A DNA stretch of 34,888 bases. Source: Thiogranum sp. (GTDB lineage Bacteria > Pseudomonadota > Gammaproteobacteria > DSM-19610). Below the pieces are notes generated by a model. The model did no database searches, was not told the DNA's origin, and saw nothing but the letters and a program-made list of their open reading frames with translations. Both the position numbers and the translations under genes were made by a program. The stretch is from positions 65,412 to 100,299 of the forward strand of contig JAGFJP010000040.1 in the NCBI GenBank assembly GCA_024102665.1. Reading direction: 5' to 3'. Shown here piece after piece: positions 16,557 through 25,179 of this stretch; position 1 is the first letter of the stretch, and each line of letters starts with the position of its first letter.

Positions 16557-19085
16557 ATGCAACATTTCCCGCCGAACGCAATGACACCGCATCCGAAGCT
16601 CACCGAGCTGCCGCCGCTGGCCATGGACAAACAGGCCATCGACGATGACTTCCTGCGCTACTACAACCGTACGCTGGGCCGCGACAAGACCCATTGCACG
16701 AACCATTATCTCTACGAGGCGCTCGCCTACACCATTCGCGACCGGCTCATGGAGCGCTGGAAAAACACGCGTTTCTCCTATGAGGAGAAGGATGCCCGGC
16801 GCACCTGTTACCTGTCGCTGGAATTCCTGATGGGCCGAACGCTCGGCAACGCCATGCTCAACCTGGGCGTCACCGATGCCGTATCGCGCGTGCTTTACGA
16901 CTACGGCATCAGGCTCGAGGAGGTGGCCGATGCCGAGCATGACGCCGGACTCGGCAACGGCGGCCTCGGCCGCCTGGCGGCGTGCTTTCTCGACAGCTGC
17001 GCCACGCTGCAGTTGCCGGTGCTCGGATACGGTCTGCGTTATGACTACGGCATGTTCCGCCAGGAACTGGTCAACGGCTATCAGCTCGAGGAACCCGATC
17101 ACTGGCTGCGCGACGGCAATCCCTGGGAACTGGAGCGCCCGGAATTCACCCAGCGCATCCAGTTCGGTGGGCATACCGAGTTCTACAACGACGAAAACGG
17201 GCACCGGCGGGTGCGCTGGGCGTCGACCCACGACGTGCTTGCGGTGCCCTATGACATACCGATTCCCGGCTACAACAACGATACGGTCAACAGCCTGCGG
17301 TTGTGGAAGTCCACGGCCACCGACGAGTTCGACCTCGAGGAGTTCAACGCCGGCGATTATTCCGAAGCGGTGGCCGCCAAGAACAATGCCGAACATATCA
17401 CCATGGTGCTGTATCCCAACGATGCAAGCGAGAACGGCAAGGAGCTGCGGCTCAGACAGCAGTACTTCCTTGCGTCCGCCAGTCTCAAGGATGTGTTGCG
17501 CCGCTGGGTGCGGCTGCACGGCCGCAATTTCGAGGGCTTCAGCGACAAGCACTGTTTCCAGCTCAACGATACTCATCCCAGCATCGCTGTCGCCGAGTTG
17601 ATGCGCCTGCTGGTGGATGTGCATCGCATGGACTGGGATGCGGCATGGCGCCAGGTGACCGGCGCCATGGCCTACACCAATCACACGCTGTTGCCGGAAG
17701 CGCTGGAAAAATGGCCGGTGCAGATGTTCGCGAACCTGTTGCCGCGTTTGCTGGAGATCATTTACGAGATCAATGCGCGTTTCCTGGCGGAGGTATCGCG
17801 GCGCTGGCCCGGGGACACCGATCGCCTGCGGCGCATGTCGATCATCGAAGAAGGCGATACGCCCATGGTGCGCATGGCCTATCTCGCCATCGTCGGCAGT
17901 TTTTCGGTCAACGGTGTGGCGGAACTGCACTCGCGGTTGCTCAAGGAGGGCCTGTTTCACGATTTTTACGAAATGTGGCCGGACAAGTTCAACAACAAGA
18001 CCAACGGGGTCACACAGCGCCGCTGGCTGACCATGTGCAACCCCGGGCTCAGCGCGCTGATCAGCGAACACATCGGCGACGGCTGGATCACCGATCTCGA
18101 CCAGCTGCACGAGCTCGGGCAACGCGCGGAAGATGCCGCGTTTCGCAAGCGCTGGCGCGCGGTCAAGCGCGCCAACAAGGAGCGCCTCGCGGACATGGTG
18201 GCAAACGAGTGCGGTGTTAAGTTCGACCCCGACGCGCTGTTCGACGTGCAGGTAAAGCGCATCCACGAATACAAGCGTCAGTTGCTGAACGCCCTGCATG
18301 TCATCCACCTCTATAACCGCATCAAGCGCGGCGATACCGCAAACTGGACGCGACGCTGCGTGCTGATCGGCGGCAAGGCCGCACCCGGTTATGCGATGGC
18401 CAAGCTGATCATCAAGCTGATCAGCAATGTGGCCACCATCGTCAACAATGATCCGCAGGTCGGCGATCTGCTGAAAGTCGCGTTCCTGCCGAATTACCGC
18501 GTCTCGGCCATGGAGGTGATCTGTCCGGGCGCCGATCTTTCCGAGCAGATCTCAACCGCCGGCAAGGAGGCGTCGGGAACCGGCAACATGAAATTCATGA
18601 TGAACGGCGCCATCACCATTGGCACCCTGGACGGCGCCAATATCGAGATCATGGAAGAGGTCGGCGCAGACAACTTTTTCCTGTTCGGGCTGACAGCCGA
18701 GCAGGTCGCCGCGATGCGCAGCGATTACCGGCCGTCGGAAATCATTGAAGCCGATGCGGATCTGCAGGCGGTGATGCAATTGCTGCAAAGCGGCTTTTTC
18801 AACCAGTTCGAGCCTGCGTTGTTCAATGCCGTCATTAATGCCATCACCAGCGCGCACGACCCGTGGCTGACCGCGGCTGATTTCCGCAGTTTCGTCGACA
18901 CCCAGGAGCGCGTCGCGCAGGCCTATCTCGATGAAGAGCGCTGGACGCGCATGAGCATCCTCAACACCGCCTGCAGCGGCAAGTTTTCCACCGACCGCAC
19001 CATGCTCGATTACAACAACGATATCTGGAAGCTGACCCGCACCACACCGTATCCCTCATCGTGGCGCGGCACGGTGGCTGGTTGA
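16557..19085 (+). CDS. glgP: Glycogen/starch/alpha-glucan phosphorylase
   Basis: This 842-residue enzyme releases glucose 1-phosphate from glycogen or maltodextrin. It aligns over full length with the GT35 family: 'TCYLSLEFLMGRTLGNAM', 'AGLGNGGLGRLAACFLDS', 'YGLRYDYGMF', 'NDTHPSIAVAELMR', 'KRIHEYKRQLLN' and the pyridoxal-phosphate lysine in 'ASGTGNMKFMMNGA'. The ATG at 16557 has a weak GGTGG site; an internal ATG eight codons later is possible. No other glycogen gene is in the window. Its stop lies two bases from the stop of the convergent unknown gene, leaving no room for an intergenic terminator. Confidence 0.96.
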   Translation: MQHFPPNAMTPHPKLTELPPLAMDKQAIDDDFLRYYNRTLGRDKTHCTNHYLYEALAYTIRDRLMERWKNTRFSYEEKDARRTCYLSLEFLMGRTLGNAMLNLGVTDAVSRVLYDYGIRLEEVADAEHDAGLGNGGLGRLAACFLDSCATLQLPVLGYGLRYDYGMFRQELVNGYQLEEPDHWLRDGNPWELERPEFTQRIQFGGHTEFYNDENGHRRVRWASTHDVLAVPYDIPIPGYNNDTVNSLRLWKSTATDEFDLEEFNAGDYSEAVAAKNNAEHITMVLYPNDASENGKELRLRQQYFLASASLKDVLRRWVRLHGRNFEGFSDKHCFQLNDTHPSIAVAELMRLLVDVHRMDWDAAWRQVTGAMAYTNHTLLPEALEKWPVQMFANLLPRLLEIIYEINARFLAEVSRRWPGDTDRLRRMSIIEEGDTPMVRMAYLAIVGSFSVNGVAELHSRLLKEGLFHDFYEMWPDKFNNKTNGVTQRRWLTMCNPGLSALISEHIGDGWITDLDQLHELGQRAEDAAFRKRWRAVKRANKERLADMVANECGVKFDPDALFDVQVKRIHEYKRQLLNALHVIHLYNRIKRGDTANWTRRCVLIGGKAAPGYAMAKLIIKLISNVATIVNNDPQVGDLLKVAFLPNYRVSAMEVICPGADLSEQISTAGKEASGTGNMKFMMNGAITIGTLDGANIEIMEEVGADNFFLFGLTAEQVAAMRSDYRPSEIIEADADLQAVMQLLQSGFFNQFEPALFNAVINAITSAHDPWLTAADFRSFVDTQERVAQAYLDEERWTRMSILNTACSGKFSTDRTMLDYNNDIWKLTRTTPYPSSWRGTVAG

Positions 19086-19087
19086 CA

Positions 19088-20071
19088 TCAATTGGTACGG
19101 GATATGTTCAACTCGATGTAGTACGTCGCCATGGTCTCGTCGTCGTGCGCATTGCCGGGCAGGTTGTTGCGCAGGGCGGCCTCGACGCGCATCGCCTTGA
19201 GCGCCTCGCTGTCGCGTACTTCCGGATACAGGCGGTACTGCTTTTCCACGGTCACGGCGCGCGCCCGCGCATGCTGTTCGAAATCCGCCCGCGCCGCCGG
19301 CGTCAGGGTCTGCAGCAGCAGAATCCAGGGCGCCTGCCAGGCGATGAAATCACGCACCAGCTGCCTTTGCGCAGCTGAACCCCGATGTTCGTTGATAAAG
19401 AATGGCGGGAACGCTTCAACGCCGAGAGTTCGATCCGGAACTTCGGGGGCAGGCGCAGTGTCGCGCAGCACCGTTCCGGAGCCGTCCGCCTCGCGAAGGA
19501 ACCACTGCGCCCGCGGGGGATCGCCGGCGCAGGCATTGATATAGCGGGTCAGGTATTCGCCGGCGGCCGTCTCACCATCGTCCTGCGCAAGCTGCTGCAT
19601 GGCGTCGGAGCGGAAGGACCTGCAGCATTCGCGTCCGGCGCGCCAGTCCAGCGGGCCGTCCCGCGGCCGGTCTTCTGCGCGCACCGCGCTGTCGAGCAGG
19701 CCCAGCGGCCGACCGCTGGCGTCGAGCAGCCAGCACTCCAGCCGGTCTTGCAGCGGGAAGGGGATGTCACGGTGGTGGCGCAGCAGATACTCGTAGACAA
19801 TCGCGCCGCGTTGCTCGAGCGTTCTGAAATCGTCGGACGGAAATATGGCGCCGCGTTTCAGGCCCTGTTTCTCCGACCAGCTGCCATAGCGGATATCGCT
19901 GGTCTGCACCTGGCTGCTGTTGGGCAGTTCCTCGACCAGCTCGCTGTTGCGCACATAGATATCCCAGTGCACGCCATCGGTGGTGATGGCTTCGGCGCCC
20001 TGGTATTCGATGATGTTCATGACGCCGCGAAACGGATTCAGCAGACGCTGCGCAAAACATTTAATAGTCAT
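19088..20071 (-). CDS. Conserved-looking protein of unknown function
   Basis: This protein of about 327 residues has no signal peptide, membrane span or motif I can assign. It begins MTIKCFAQRLLNPFRGVMN and continues with a well-structured stretch ('IEYQGAEAITTDGVHWDIYV'), then a long polar region with 'WLLDASGRPLGLLDS' and 'FPPFFINEH'. The frame is open another 29 codons upstream, but that would overlap the preceding gene and reads as low-complexity Arg/Pro sequence. ATG 20071 and the later ATG 'MNIIEYQG' are both plausible starts, with no strong ribosome-binding site for either. It follows the LMF-like gene by 71 bases and is probably co-transcribed. Confidence 0.72.
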   Translation of the reverse strand: MTIKCFAQRLLNPFRGVMNIIEYQGAEAITTDGVHWDIYVRNSELVEELPNSSQVQTSDIRYGSWSEKQGLKRGAIFPSDDFRTLEQRGAIVYEYLLRHHRDIPFPLQDRLECWLLDASGRPLGLLDSAVRAEDRPRDGPLDWRAGRECCRSFRSDAMQQLAQDDGETAAGEYLTRYINACAGDPPRAQWFLREADGSGTVLRDTAPAPEVPDRTLGVEAFPPFFINEHRGSAAQRQLVRDFIAWQAPWILLLQTLTPAARADFEQHARARAVTVEKQYRLYPEVRDSEALKAMRVEAALRNNLPGNAHDDETMATYYIELNISRTN

Positions 20072-20142
20072 GACATTGTGCCCGGATTCGGGGGCGACGG
20101 CGCCCGGGCGCCGCTGCACGCGCTGATTATAGTCCGCATTTC

Positions 20143-21594
20143 TCAGCGCTCCACCCACGGCCGCGGCGCAAAGGGTCCAAGGGCTTCACGATTCCACCAG
20201 TGGCCGGTGCGCCTGCGTTGTTCGTCGTCAGTAAAGTGATAACGCCAGGCATCAACGCGGATGTAGCGCGGTGGCTGGTCCGGGAACGGGTTGTGTTTCA
20301 GCAACGCCGTAACCGGCGCTGAATTGCGCAGCAGCGCCTGCAAAAAATGATCGAACCACGGCAACTGCCGGGGATGCTGGGTGACAAACCACATCTGCCA
20401 GTCGAGACGCGGTTGATGCGGGATGACGACAGGCGGGCGCTGTCGCGGGTCACCCGGTTTGTAGTGAAACCCGTAAGGTTTCCAGTCGCGGCCATCCACC
20501 GAGCCCGACAGTTCCAGTTCGATGCGCTCGGTTCTTATGGTCGGGAACACGTGATACTTGTTCACCACCCGGAACGCCTCGGCATAGTCAAGCAAGGAGC
20601 CGGGAACTCCGCTCACCGGGCGCAGGGTGACCAGTTCGCGGAAATGCGCAACGCTGGTGATCGCGATAAAAGCGGCGAGCATTCCGACTCCGATGCGCCC
20701 CGGCCTGTGCCCCGCAGGCGCAGATGACGGCGCAGCTTCGATGGCAGCCTGCCAGCGATGCGGGAGCAGGCGCCGCAGCGCCTTGTCATCGAAAAGAAAC
20801 AGGCACAGGATGATGGTCAGGATGTTGAACCAGTTGTGGTTGCTGGTGAGAATAATCAGCACCTGCCAGAGAATGGTCAGCCAGGCGGCCGCAAAGCGCC
20901 AGCGCCGCGGCAGGAACATCATCAGGGGCACCAGTAATTCGATGACCAGTGTGGCGCCGGTGCCGGAACGCAGCAGCCATTCCGGCAACTGGTGGGCGTA
21001 CGCACTCAATGGATTGGGCAGCGGCTGGGTTTCGAAATAGTGGTTAAGCGCTGTCAAACCCGGCCATGAAGGATCCTGCATGGTGAGCTTGGACAGCCCC
21101 GACATGAAGCGCAGGCGAAACAGCAGCCAGCGGAACAGGATGATAACGATCCGCGAACGCGGCGTGAGGAAAATCGCCAGGAATCCCGCTTCCAGCAGCA
21201 GACCGTCCCATTGAAAGTTGGTGAACAGCTGCCCTGCATGGTACAGGGACAGGTACAGCACGAAACACGCGACCAGCGCCGCTCGCGACCAGCGGTTGGC
21301 GATAATTCCCAGCGCGGCGATGGCGCCCGCGACCGCCGCGCCTTGCAGGGCCAGGTCGCTGCTGTTGAGCCAGAACAGCGTCGGCATCTGCATCCAGCGT
21401 TCGATGCCGGCACGCGACTGCAGTTGTGCCAGCTGTTCGCTGAACGGCAGGATGCCCTCGCTGCCGGCCAGGCCTTCGATCTGCACGCCCAGGGACACAA
21501 AGGCGATGAGATAGATAACACCCAGCAGGCGCAGGAACAGGGCGGTGATCAACCGGTAACCGTTGTCGGCGGCAATGGCGGCGCCTGGCGTCAT
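20143..21594 (-). CDS. Lipase maturation factor (LMF)-like membrane protein
   Basis: This 483-residue integral membrane protein has roughly eight hydrophobic segments. Hallmarks of the LMF1/LMF2 family are 'FTNFQWDGLLLEAGFLAIFL', 'GLTALNHYFETQPLPNPLSAY' (cited in part), 'SNHNWFNILTIILCLFLFDD' and a C-terminal lumen-type domain with 'DWKPYGFHYKPGD' and 'QPRLDWQMWFV'. In animals LMF1 is an ER protein needed for lipase folding; bacterial members are uncharacterised. ATG 21594 has AGGGG five bases upstream and sits just inside a GC-rich hairpin. An in-frame extension upstream is unlikely. The unknown gene at 19088-20071 follows it. No lipase is nearby. Confidence 0.88.
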   Translation of the reverse strand: MTPGAAIAADNGYRLITALFLRLLGVIYLIAFVSLGVQIEGLAGSEGILPFSEQLAQLQSRAGIERWMQMPTLFWLNSSDLALQGAAVAGAIAALGIIANRWSRAALVACFVLYLSLYHAGQLFTNFQWDGLLLEAGFLAIFLTPRSRIVIILFRWLLFRLRFMSGLSKLTMQDPSWPGLTALNHYFETQPLPNPLSAYAHQLPEWLLRSGTGATLVIELLVPLMMFLPRRWRFAAAWLTILWQVLIILTSNHNWFNILTIILCLFLFDDKALRRLLPHRWQAAIEAAPSSAPAGHRPGRIGVGMLAAFIAITSVAHFRELVTLRPVSGVPGSLLDYAEAFRVVNKYHVFPTIRTERIELELSGSVDGRDWKPYGFHYKPGDPRQRPPVVIPHQPRLDWQMWFVTQHPRQLPWFDHFLQALLRNSAPVTALLKHNPFPDQPPRYIRVDAWRYHFTDDEQRRRTGHWWNREALGPFAPRPWVER

Positions 21595-21609
21595 CACGTC
21601 CCCTGGCAG

Positions 21610-21626
21610 GCGGGCGGGTCGCCCGC
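21610..21626 (-). other. GC-rich hairpin in the leader of the LMF-like gene
   Basis: GCGGGCG (21610-21616) and CGCCCGC (21620-21626) form a perfect 7-bp stem with a three-base loop. On the minus strand it ends a few bases before the AGGGG ribosome-binding site of the LMF-like gene, so it could influence translation. No U-run follows, so it is not a terminator. Confidence 0.4.
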
Positions 21627-21740
21627 GCTTCGCTGCGAGTGCCAATTAGAAAGTCACCGGGCGACGATTTGCAAGTCGCCGCTGCAGGGGCGCCGGATTT
21701 CCCGCAGGCGCGGCGCAGGCAGATATTTGCCCCGGATTGT

Positions 21741-21769
21741 TGGACAAAGACTGTCACTGCGAATAGCCT
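21741..21769 (+). promoter_or_regulatory. Candidate sigma-70 promoter of the DUF502 gene
   Basis: TGGACA (21741-21746), a 17-base spacer and TAGCCT (21764-21769) lie about 30 bases before the ATG. The -35 matches five of six consensus bases; the -10 keeps only the T, A and final T. Confidence 0.35.
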
Positions 21770-21799
21770 GATACTCCATACCACGACGGCGGAGTTCTC

Positions 21800-22405
21800 A
21801 TGCTCAAATTACTTGGCAGAACGCTTTTGACCGGTCTGATCACCATCCTGCCGGTGGTGCTGACGCTCTATCTGCTCTACTGGCTGGCGGTATCGGCCGA
21901 GACGGTGCTTGGAAACCTTATCCGGCTGATATTGCCGCAAGGCATGTACTGGCCCGGCATGGGTGTGGTCGCCGGGGTGGTGGTGACGTTGCTGGTGGGG
22001 TTGCTGATGCACGCCTACGTCGTGCAGCGCGTGTTCGACAAGGCGGAACAGCTGCTCTATCGCGTGCCCTTGATCAAGTCGGTGTATCGCGCGATGCGTG
22101 ATCTGTTCGATTTTTTCTCGCCTTCCAGGAAAAAGGAGTTCGAACAGGTCGTGGCGGTATCGCTGGACAACGGCATGCAGGTGATCGGTTTCGTCACACA
22201 GGCCGTACCGGAACAGATGCCGGGGGATTTTCGCGATGAAGCGGGCGTGCTGGTATACGTGCCGATGAGTTACATGATCGGCGGCTTTACGGTGCTGATG
22301 CCGCGCAGCGCAGTGCGGCCACTGCAGATGAACATGGAGGAAGCCATGCGCTTCGTGCTGACCGCAGGCGTCACCGGCAGCGGCAGATCAACCGCTGTCC
22401 GGTGA
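21800..22405 (+). CDS. DUF502 family membrane protein
   Basis: This 201-residue protein matches the DUF502 family. Two transmembrane segments at about residues 5-30 and 53-72 ('LLGRTLLTGLITILPVVLTL', 'GMGVVAGVVVTLLVGLLM') are followed by a soluble domain with 'RVPLIKSVYRAMRDLFDFF', 'MQVIGFVTQ' and 'YVPMSYMIGGFTVLMPRSAV'. Members are widespread in Gram-negatives and plants (COV-like proteins) with no firmly known bacterial function. CGGAG lies five bases before the ATG. It is divergent from the LMF-like gene; a 205-base gap holds both promoters. Confidence 0.9.
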   Translation: MLKLLGRTLLTGLITILPVVLTLYLLYWLAVSAETVLGNLIRLILPQGMYWPGMGVVAGVVVTLLVGLLMHAYVVQRVFDKAEQLLYRVPLIKSVYRAMRDLFDFFSPSRKKEFEQVVAVSLDNGMQVIGFVTQAVPEQMPGDFRDEAGVLVYVPMSYMIGGFTVLMPRSAVRPLQMNMEEAMRFVLTAGVTGSGRSTAVR

Positions 22406-22430
22406 ACCAGGTGCGAGGCGGGACGGCGCA

Positions 22431-22520
22431 TCAATGACGCCGCCGACGCACAGAGATCAGCGCGCCGAGGATCAGCAGAACGGCAATAGCGCCGGCCAGC
22501 GTTGCGATGTCGAGTATCAT
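22431..22520 (-). CDS. 29-residue single-span membrane microprotein
   Basis: A short minus-strand ORF encodes 29 residues: MILDIATLAG, then a strongly hydrophobic core of about 15 residues (AIAVLLILGALISV) and a basic end RRRRH. That is a typical one-pass small inner-membrane protein with the basic tail in the cytoplasm. GAGG lies six bases before the ATG (within AAGAGGTGCATC). It converges with the DUF502 gene, with 25 bases between the stops, and lies 109 bases downstream of the small secreted-protein gene on the same strand. The size resembles KdpF-type subunits, but no partner operon is present. I do not recognise it. Confidence 0.55.
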   Translation of the reverse strand: MILDIATLAGAIAVLLILGALISVRRRRH

Positions 22521-22629
22521 GATGCACCTCTTCCTGTCGTTTCTGTTCCATATGTGCCGTCACCGAGGACGGGACTGTGCCAGCTGAAGTCACATTGGCA
22601 GCCAATGTGCTGTGCTTCAGGCTGAGCGC

Positions 22630-22980
22630 TCATTGCCGCCGGGGTTGCACGCCCATGCGGGATTCATAGCCGGTTCCGTAACGCAGGTTTCCGGAGCGGC
22701 CGGATTGATTCCTGTCAATCGGTGCGCGGTCCCGCGTCGTTTGCACATCCGCCTGACCATCGTCCTGGTGCCAGCTGGCTGGCGGTTCCGAGGTCATGAT
22801 GCGCACCTGATCACGCAGCGGTAACGCTTCCGGCCCGGTTGCGGTATCTCCGGCAGCTTGCGCGATGCTTCCATGCAGCAGGATAATGACCGCCACCAGC
22901 AACGTTGCCGCCGGCGCCAGATAGTGCAGGCCGCGCCTTGCGGCGACAGTGCGGACCGATTGCAGTGTGAATCTATCCAT
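22630..22980 (-). CDS. Small exported protein, unknown
   Basis: This 116-residue protein has a long N-terminal signal sequence or anchor: a basic stretch (residues 1-17), a hydrophobic core 'APAATLLVAVIILLHGSIAQAA' (about 22-43, cited in part) and likely cleavage after AQAA. The remaining 70 residues are polar, rich in Asp, Arg and Gly, and probably disordered, with no cysteines. I recognise no family. The ribosome-binding site is weak. It is transcribed divergently from the two-component system, and a palindrome in the shared intergenic region could link their regulation. Confidence 0.55.
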   Translation of the reverse strand: MDRFTLQSVRTVAARRGLHYLAPAATLLVAVIILLHGSIAQAAGDTATGPEALPLRDQVRIMTSEPPASWHQDDGQADVQTTRDRAPIDRNQSGRSGNLRYGTGYESRMGVQPRRQ

Positions 22981-23035
22981 GGTCGAAAGCTTAATGCCGA
23001 GTTGTTACGCAGGGATTTCCGGGATGGCGAAATTT

Positions 23036-23050
23036 GTAACAGAATGTTAC
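23036..23050. promoter_or_regulatory. Palindrome GTAACA-GAA-TGTTAC, candidate response-regulator site
   Basis: A perfect 6-bp inverted repeat with a three-base centre lies between the divergent secreted-protein and response-regulator genes; another TGTTAC half-site occurs at 23003-23008. GTAACA/TGTTAC elements resemble core sites of OmpR-family regulators such as OmpR and RstA. It may be the autoregulatory site of the regulator encoded just downstream, which is inference. Confidence 0.4.
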
Positions 23051-23119
23051 GGCCAACGGTTGCGCGCGCACCCGAAAGGCCTGGCGCCGGGGCCCGTTGA
23101 GCGCGGCCGGGCCTGAGAC

Positions 23120-23848
23120 ATGGACAAGGCGCCCGACCGGATCCTGATCGTGGACGATGATCCCGATCTGTGCAAATTGCTGCAACGCTATCTGTCGGAG
23201 CAGGGCTTCGTTGTCACCGGGGCCAGGGATGCGGCCGCAATGGATGCCAGTCTGGCGTCCGCTGTGCCCGACCTGCTGATCCTTGATTTGATGCTGCCCG
23301 GTGAAGACGGCCTCAGCATTGCCAGGCGCCTGCGCAGCAGCCACCCGGCGTTGCCCATCCTGATGCTCTCGGCGCGCGGCGACGAAGTGGATCGTATCGT
23401 CGGACTGGAAGTGGGCGCCGACGATTACCTGGCAAAACCCTTCAATCCGCGCGAGCTGCTGGCGCGTATACGCGCCGTGCTGCGCCGCGGACGCGGCCTG
23501 CCGCGGGATGGCGAAACGGCAGACGAGCCAGTCCGGCGTTTCGGGCCGTATCGACTTAACCTCGCCAACCAGGAGCTGCGCTGCGGCGATCAGGCAGTGC
23601 CCCTGACCAGCAGCGAATTTGCGTTGCTGAAAATCTTTGTCGAACACCCGCGGCGGGTGTTGAGCCGGGACCGGCTCCTGGACCTGTTGAAGGGTTATGA
23701 ACGCTCGCCCTACGATCGCAGTATCGATGTCAGGGTGACCCGCCTGCGACGCAAGATCGAGAAGGATGCTTCGGAACCGGTATACATACGCACCGTGTGG
23801 GGCGAAGGGTATCGTTTCTGTCCGGACGACGGAACGGATACGCAGTGA
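23120..23848 (+). CDS. OmpR-family response regulator
   Basis: This 242-residue protein has a receiver domain (acidic pocket Asp12-14, phospho-acceptor Asp56 in 'LLILDLMLPGEDG', Ser84 at the switch position, Lys106 in 'DDYLAKPFNPREL') and a C-terminal winged-helix DNA-binding domain ('LTSSEFALLKIFVEHPRRVLSRD' in part, 'RSIDVRVTRLRRKIE', 'IRTVWGEGYRF'). It is closest in feel to OmpR. The kinase gene begins at its stop codon, so the two form a two-component operon. The stimulus and target genes are unknown; the divergent secreted protein is one candidate target. Confidence 0.92.
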   Translation: MDKAPDRILIVDDDPDLCKLLQRYLSEQGFVVTGARDAAAMDASLASAVPDLLILDLMLPGEDGLSIARRLRSSHPALPILMLSARGDEVDRIVGLEVGADDYLAKPFNPRELLARIRAVLRRGRGLPRDGETADEPVRRFGPYRLNLANQELRCGDQAVPLTSSEFALLKIFVEHPRRVLSRDRLLDLLKGYERSPYDRSIDVRVTRLRRKIEKDASEPVYIRTVWGEGYRFCPDDGTDTQ

Positions 23849-23850
23849 GC

Positions 23851-25167
23851 ATGCGTCGCTTCGATTCGCTGGCGGCCAGGACCGGCATGACCCTGACCGC
23901 GGCGTTCGTCGTGTTCATGTTGATCGCCGTCGCCTCGATGGTGAACTACATCCTGATCCCGCTTGCCCGCCAGGGCGCCGACGACCTGGCGGCGTTGATG
24001 GTGCTGGCCGCCCAGAGCTGGGTCGAGCTGCCGCCGCAGACGCGGCCGTTTCTGGAACAGGAGCTGATGCAGGAATACCGGCTGAACCTGACGCTGAGCG
24101 AAGAGCCGTTGCCGCGCTCCACGAGCATGCTGCCGTTTCTGAGGTTCCTGGAAAAGGCCCTGGAACGACGCGTCGGGCAAGCGATGCCGATCAGTGTCTG
24201 CACAGAGGATGGCGTCTCATACTGCACCGACATCCCGATGGGCGGGCGTACCATACGCACCTGCTTTCCCCGCGAACGTATCGGAGCACGGCCGCCCACC
24301 GCGGCCTTGCTGGTGCTTGCCGGCGGCGGAGTGATCACGTTGCTGACCTCGTTGCTGCTGGTCAGGCGCCTGACCCGGCCGCTGGCGGACCTGTCGCAGG
24401 CGGCGGGACGTTTCGGCCGCGCCGGAACGCTGGAGCCTTTACCCGTAACCGGTCCGCGTGAAATCGCCAACCTGACGCAAAGTTTCAATCGCATGGAGCA
24501 GCACATCAGCGAACTGCTGGCGAACCGCACCATTCTGTTCGCAGGCATTTCCCACGATCTGCGCACGCCGATCACGCGCATGCAGCTGGCGCTGGAAATG
24601 TTGCCCGAGGATGCCGATCCGCAGCTGGTGGAAGGTCTGCGCCGCGATCTGGATTTGCTGAATCAGCTGATCTCAGACACCCTGGCACTGGCGCAGGGCC
24701 TCGATCTGCGTGAACCCGAGGAAGTGGATCTGCAGGAATTCATCGATGGTGTGCTGATGGACTACCGGCGCGGTGACGCCGACATCATCTGGCAGCCGCG
24801 CGCCTGCTGCCTGTGCAACGTCGATCCCCTGGCGCTGCGCCGCGTGTTCGTGAACCTTCTGGACAATGCCGTGCGCTACGGCGCCGGACAGCCCGTGGAC
24901 GTGCGCTGCCATTGTGACGGGACGTCCGCCTGTATCGATGTGCTGGATCGCGGCCCGGGCGTGCCCGCCGCGCAACGTCACGCCGTGTTTCAGCCCTTCC
25001 ATCGTCTCGAGACTTCACGCAGCCGGGCGACCGGCGGCAGCGGTTTGGGCCTGACCATCGCCCGCCAGCTGTGCTCGGCGCACGGCTGGGATATCGAGCT
25101 GCTGGAGCGCGAGGGCGGCGGCACCGTTGCACGGATCCGTATTCCGTTGGAATCCGGAGATGGCTGA
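23851..25167 (+). CDS. EnvZ-like sensor histidine kinase
   Basis: This 438-residue kinase has a first membrane span (about 13-37), a periplasmic sensor domain (about 38-150), a second span (about 151-171), a HAMP linker, the dimerisation domain with His235 in 'FAGISHDLRTPITRMQLALE', and an ATPase domain with 'NLLDNAVRYG', 'DRGPGVP' and 'GGSGLGLTIARQL'. It phosphorylates the upstream regulator. An alternative GTG at 23845 overlaps the regulator stop as GTGA; the ATG two codons later is chosen. The periplasmic domain has three cysteines (117, 125, 138) that could sense redox or metal; the basis for that is sequence only. Confidence 0.92.
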   Translation: MRRFDSLAARTGMTLTAAFVVFMLIAVASMVNYILIPLARQGADDLAALMVLAAQSWVELPPQTRPFLEQELMQEYRLNLTLSEEPLPRSTSMLPFLRFLEKALERRVGQAMPISVCTEDGVSYCTDIPMGGRTIRTCFPRERIGARPPTAALLVLAGGGVITLLTSLLLVRRLTRPLADLSQAAGRFGRAGTLEPLPVTGPREIANLTQSFNRMEQHISELLANRTILFAGISHDLRTPITRMQLALEMLPEDADPQLVEGLRRDLDLLNQLISDTLALAQGLDLREPEEVDLQEFIDGVLMDYRRGDADIIWQPRACCLCNVDPLALRRVFVNLLDNAVRYGAGQPVDVRCHCDGTSACIDVLDRGPGVPAAQRHAVFQPFHRLETSRSRATGGSGLGLTIARQLCSAHGWDIELLEREGGGTVARIRIPLESGDG

Positions 25168-25179
25168 AGGACGGTTCCC

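Noticed and set aside
16527-18308. Long antisense frame opposite glgP (593 codons)
   Set aside because: Shadow of a highly conserved gene; no motif and no ribosome-binding site.
22705-22718. TTGATTCCTGTCAA, a third FNR/ANR-like match
   Set aside because: It lies inside the coding sequence of the small exported protein, and neither strand has a good -10 at the class II distance. Probably chance, unlike the two intergenic boxes.
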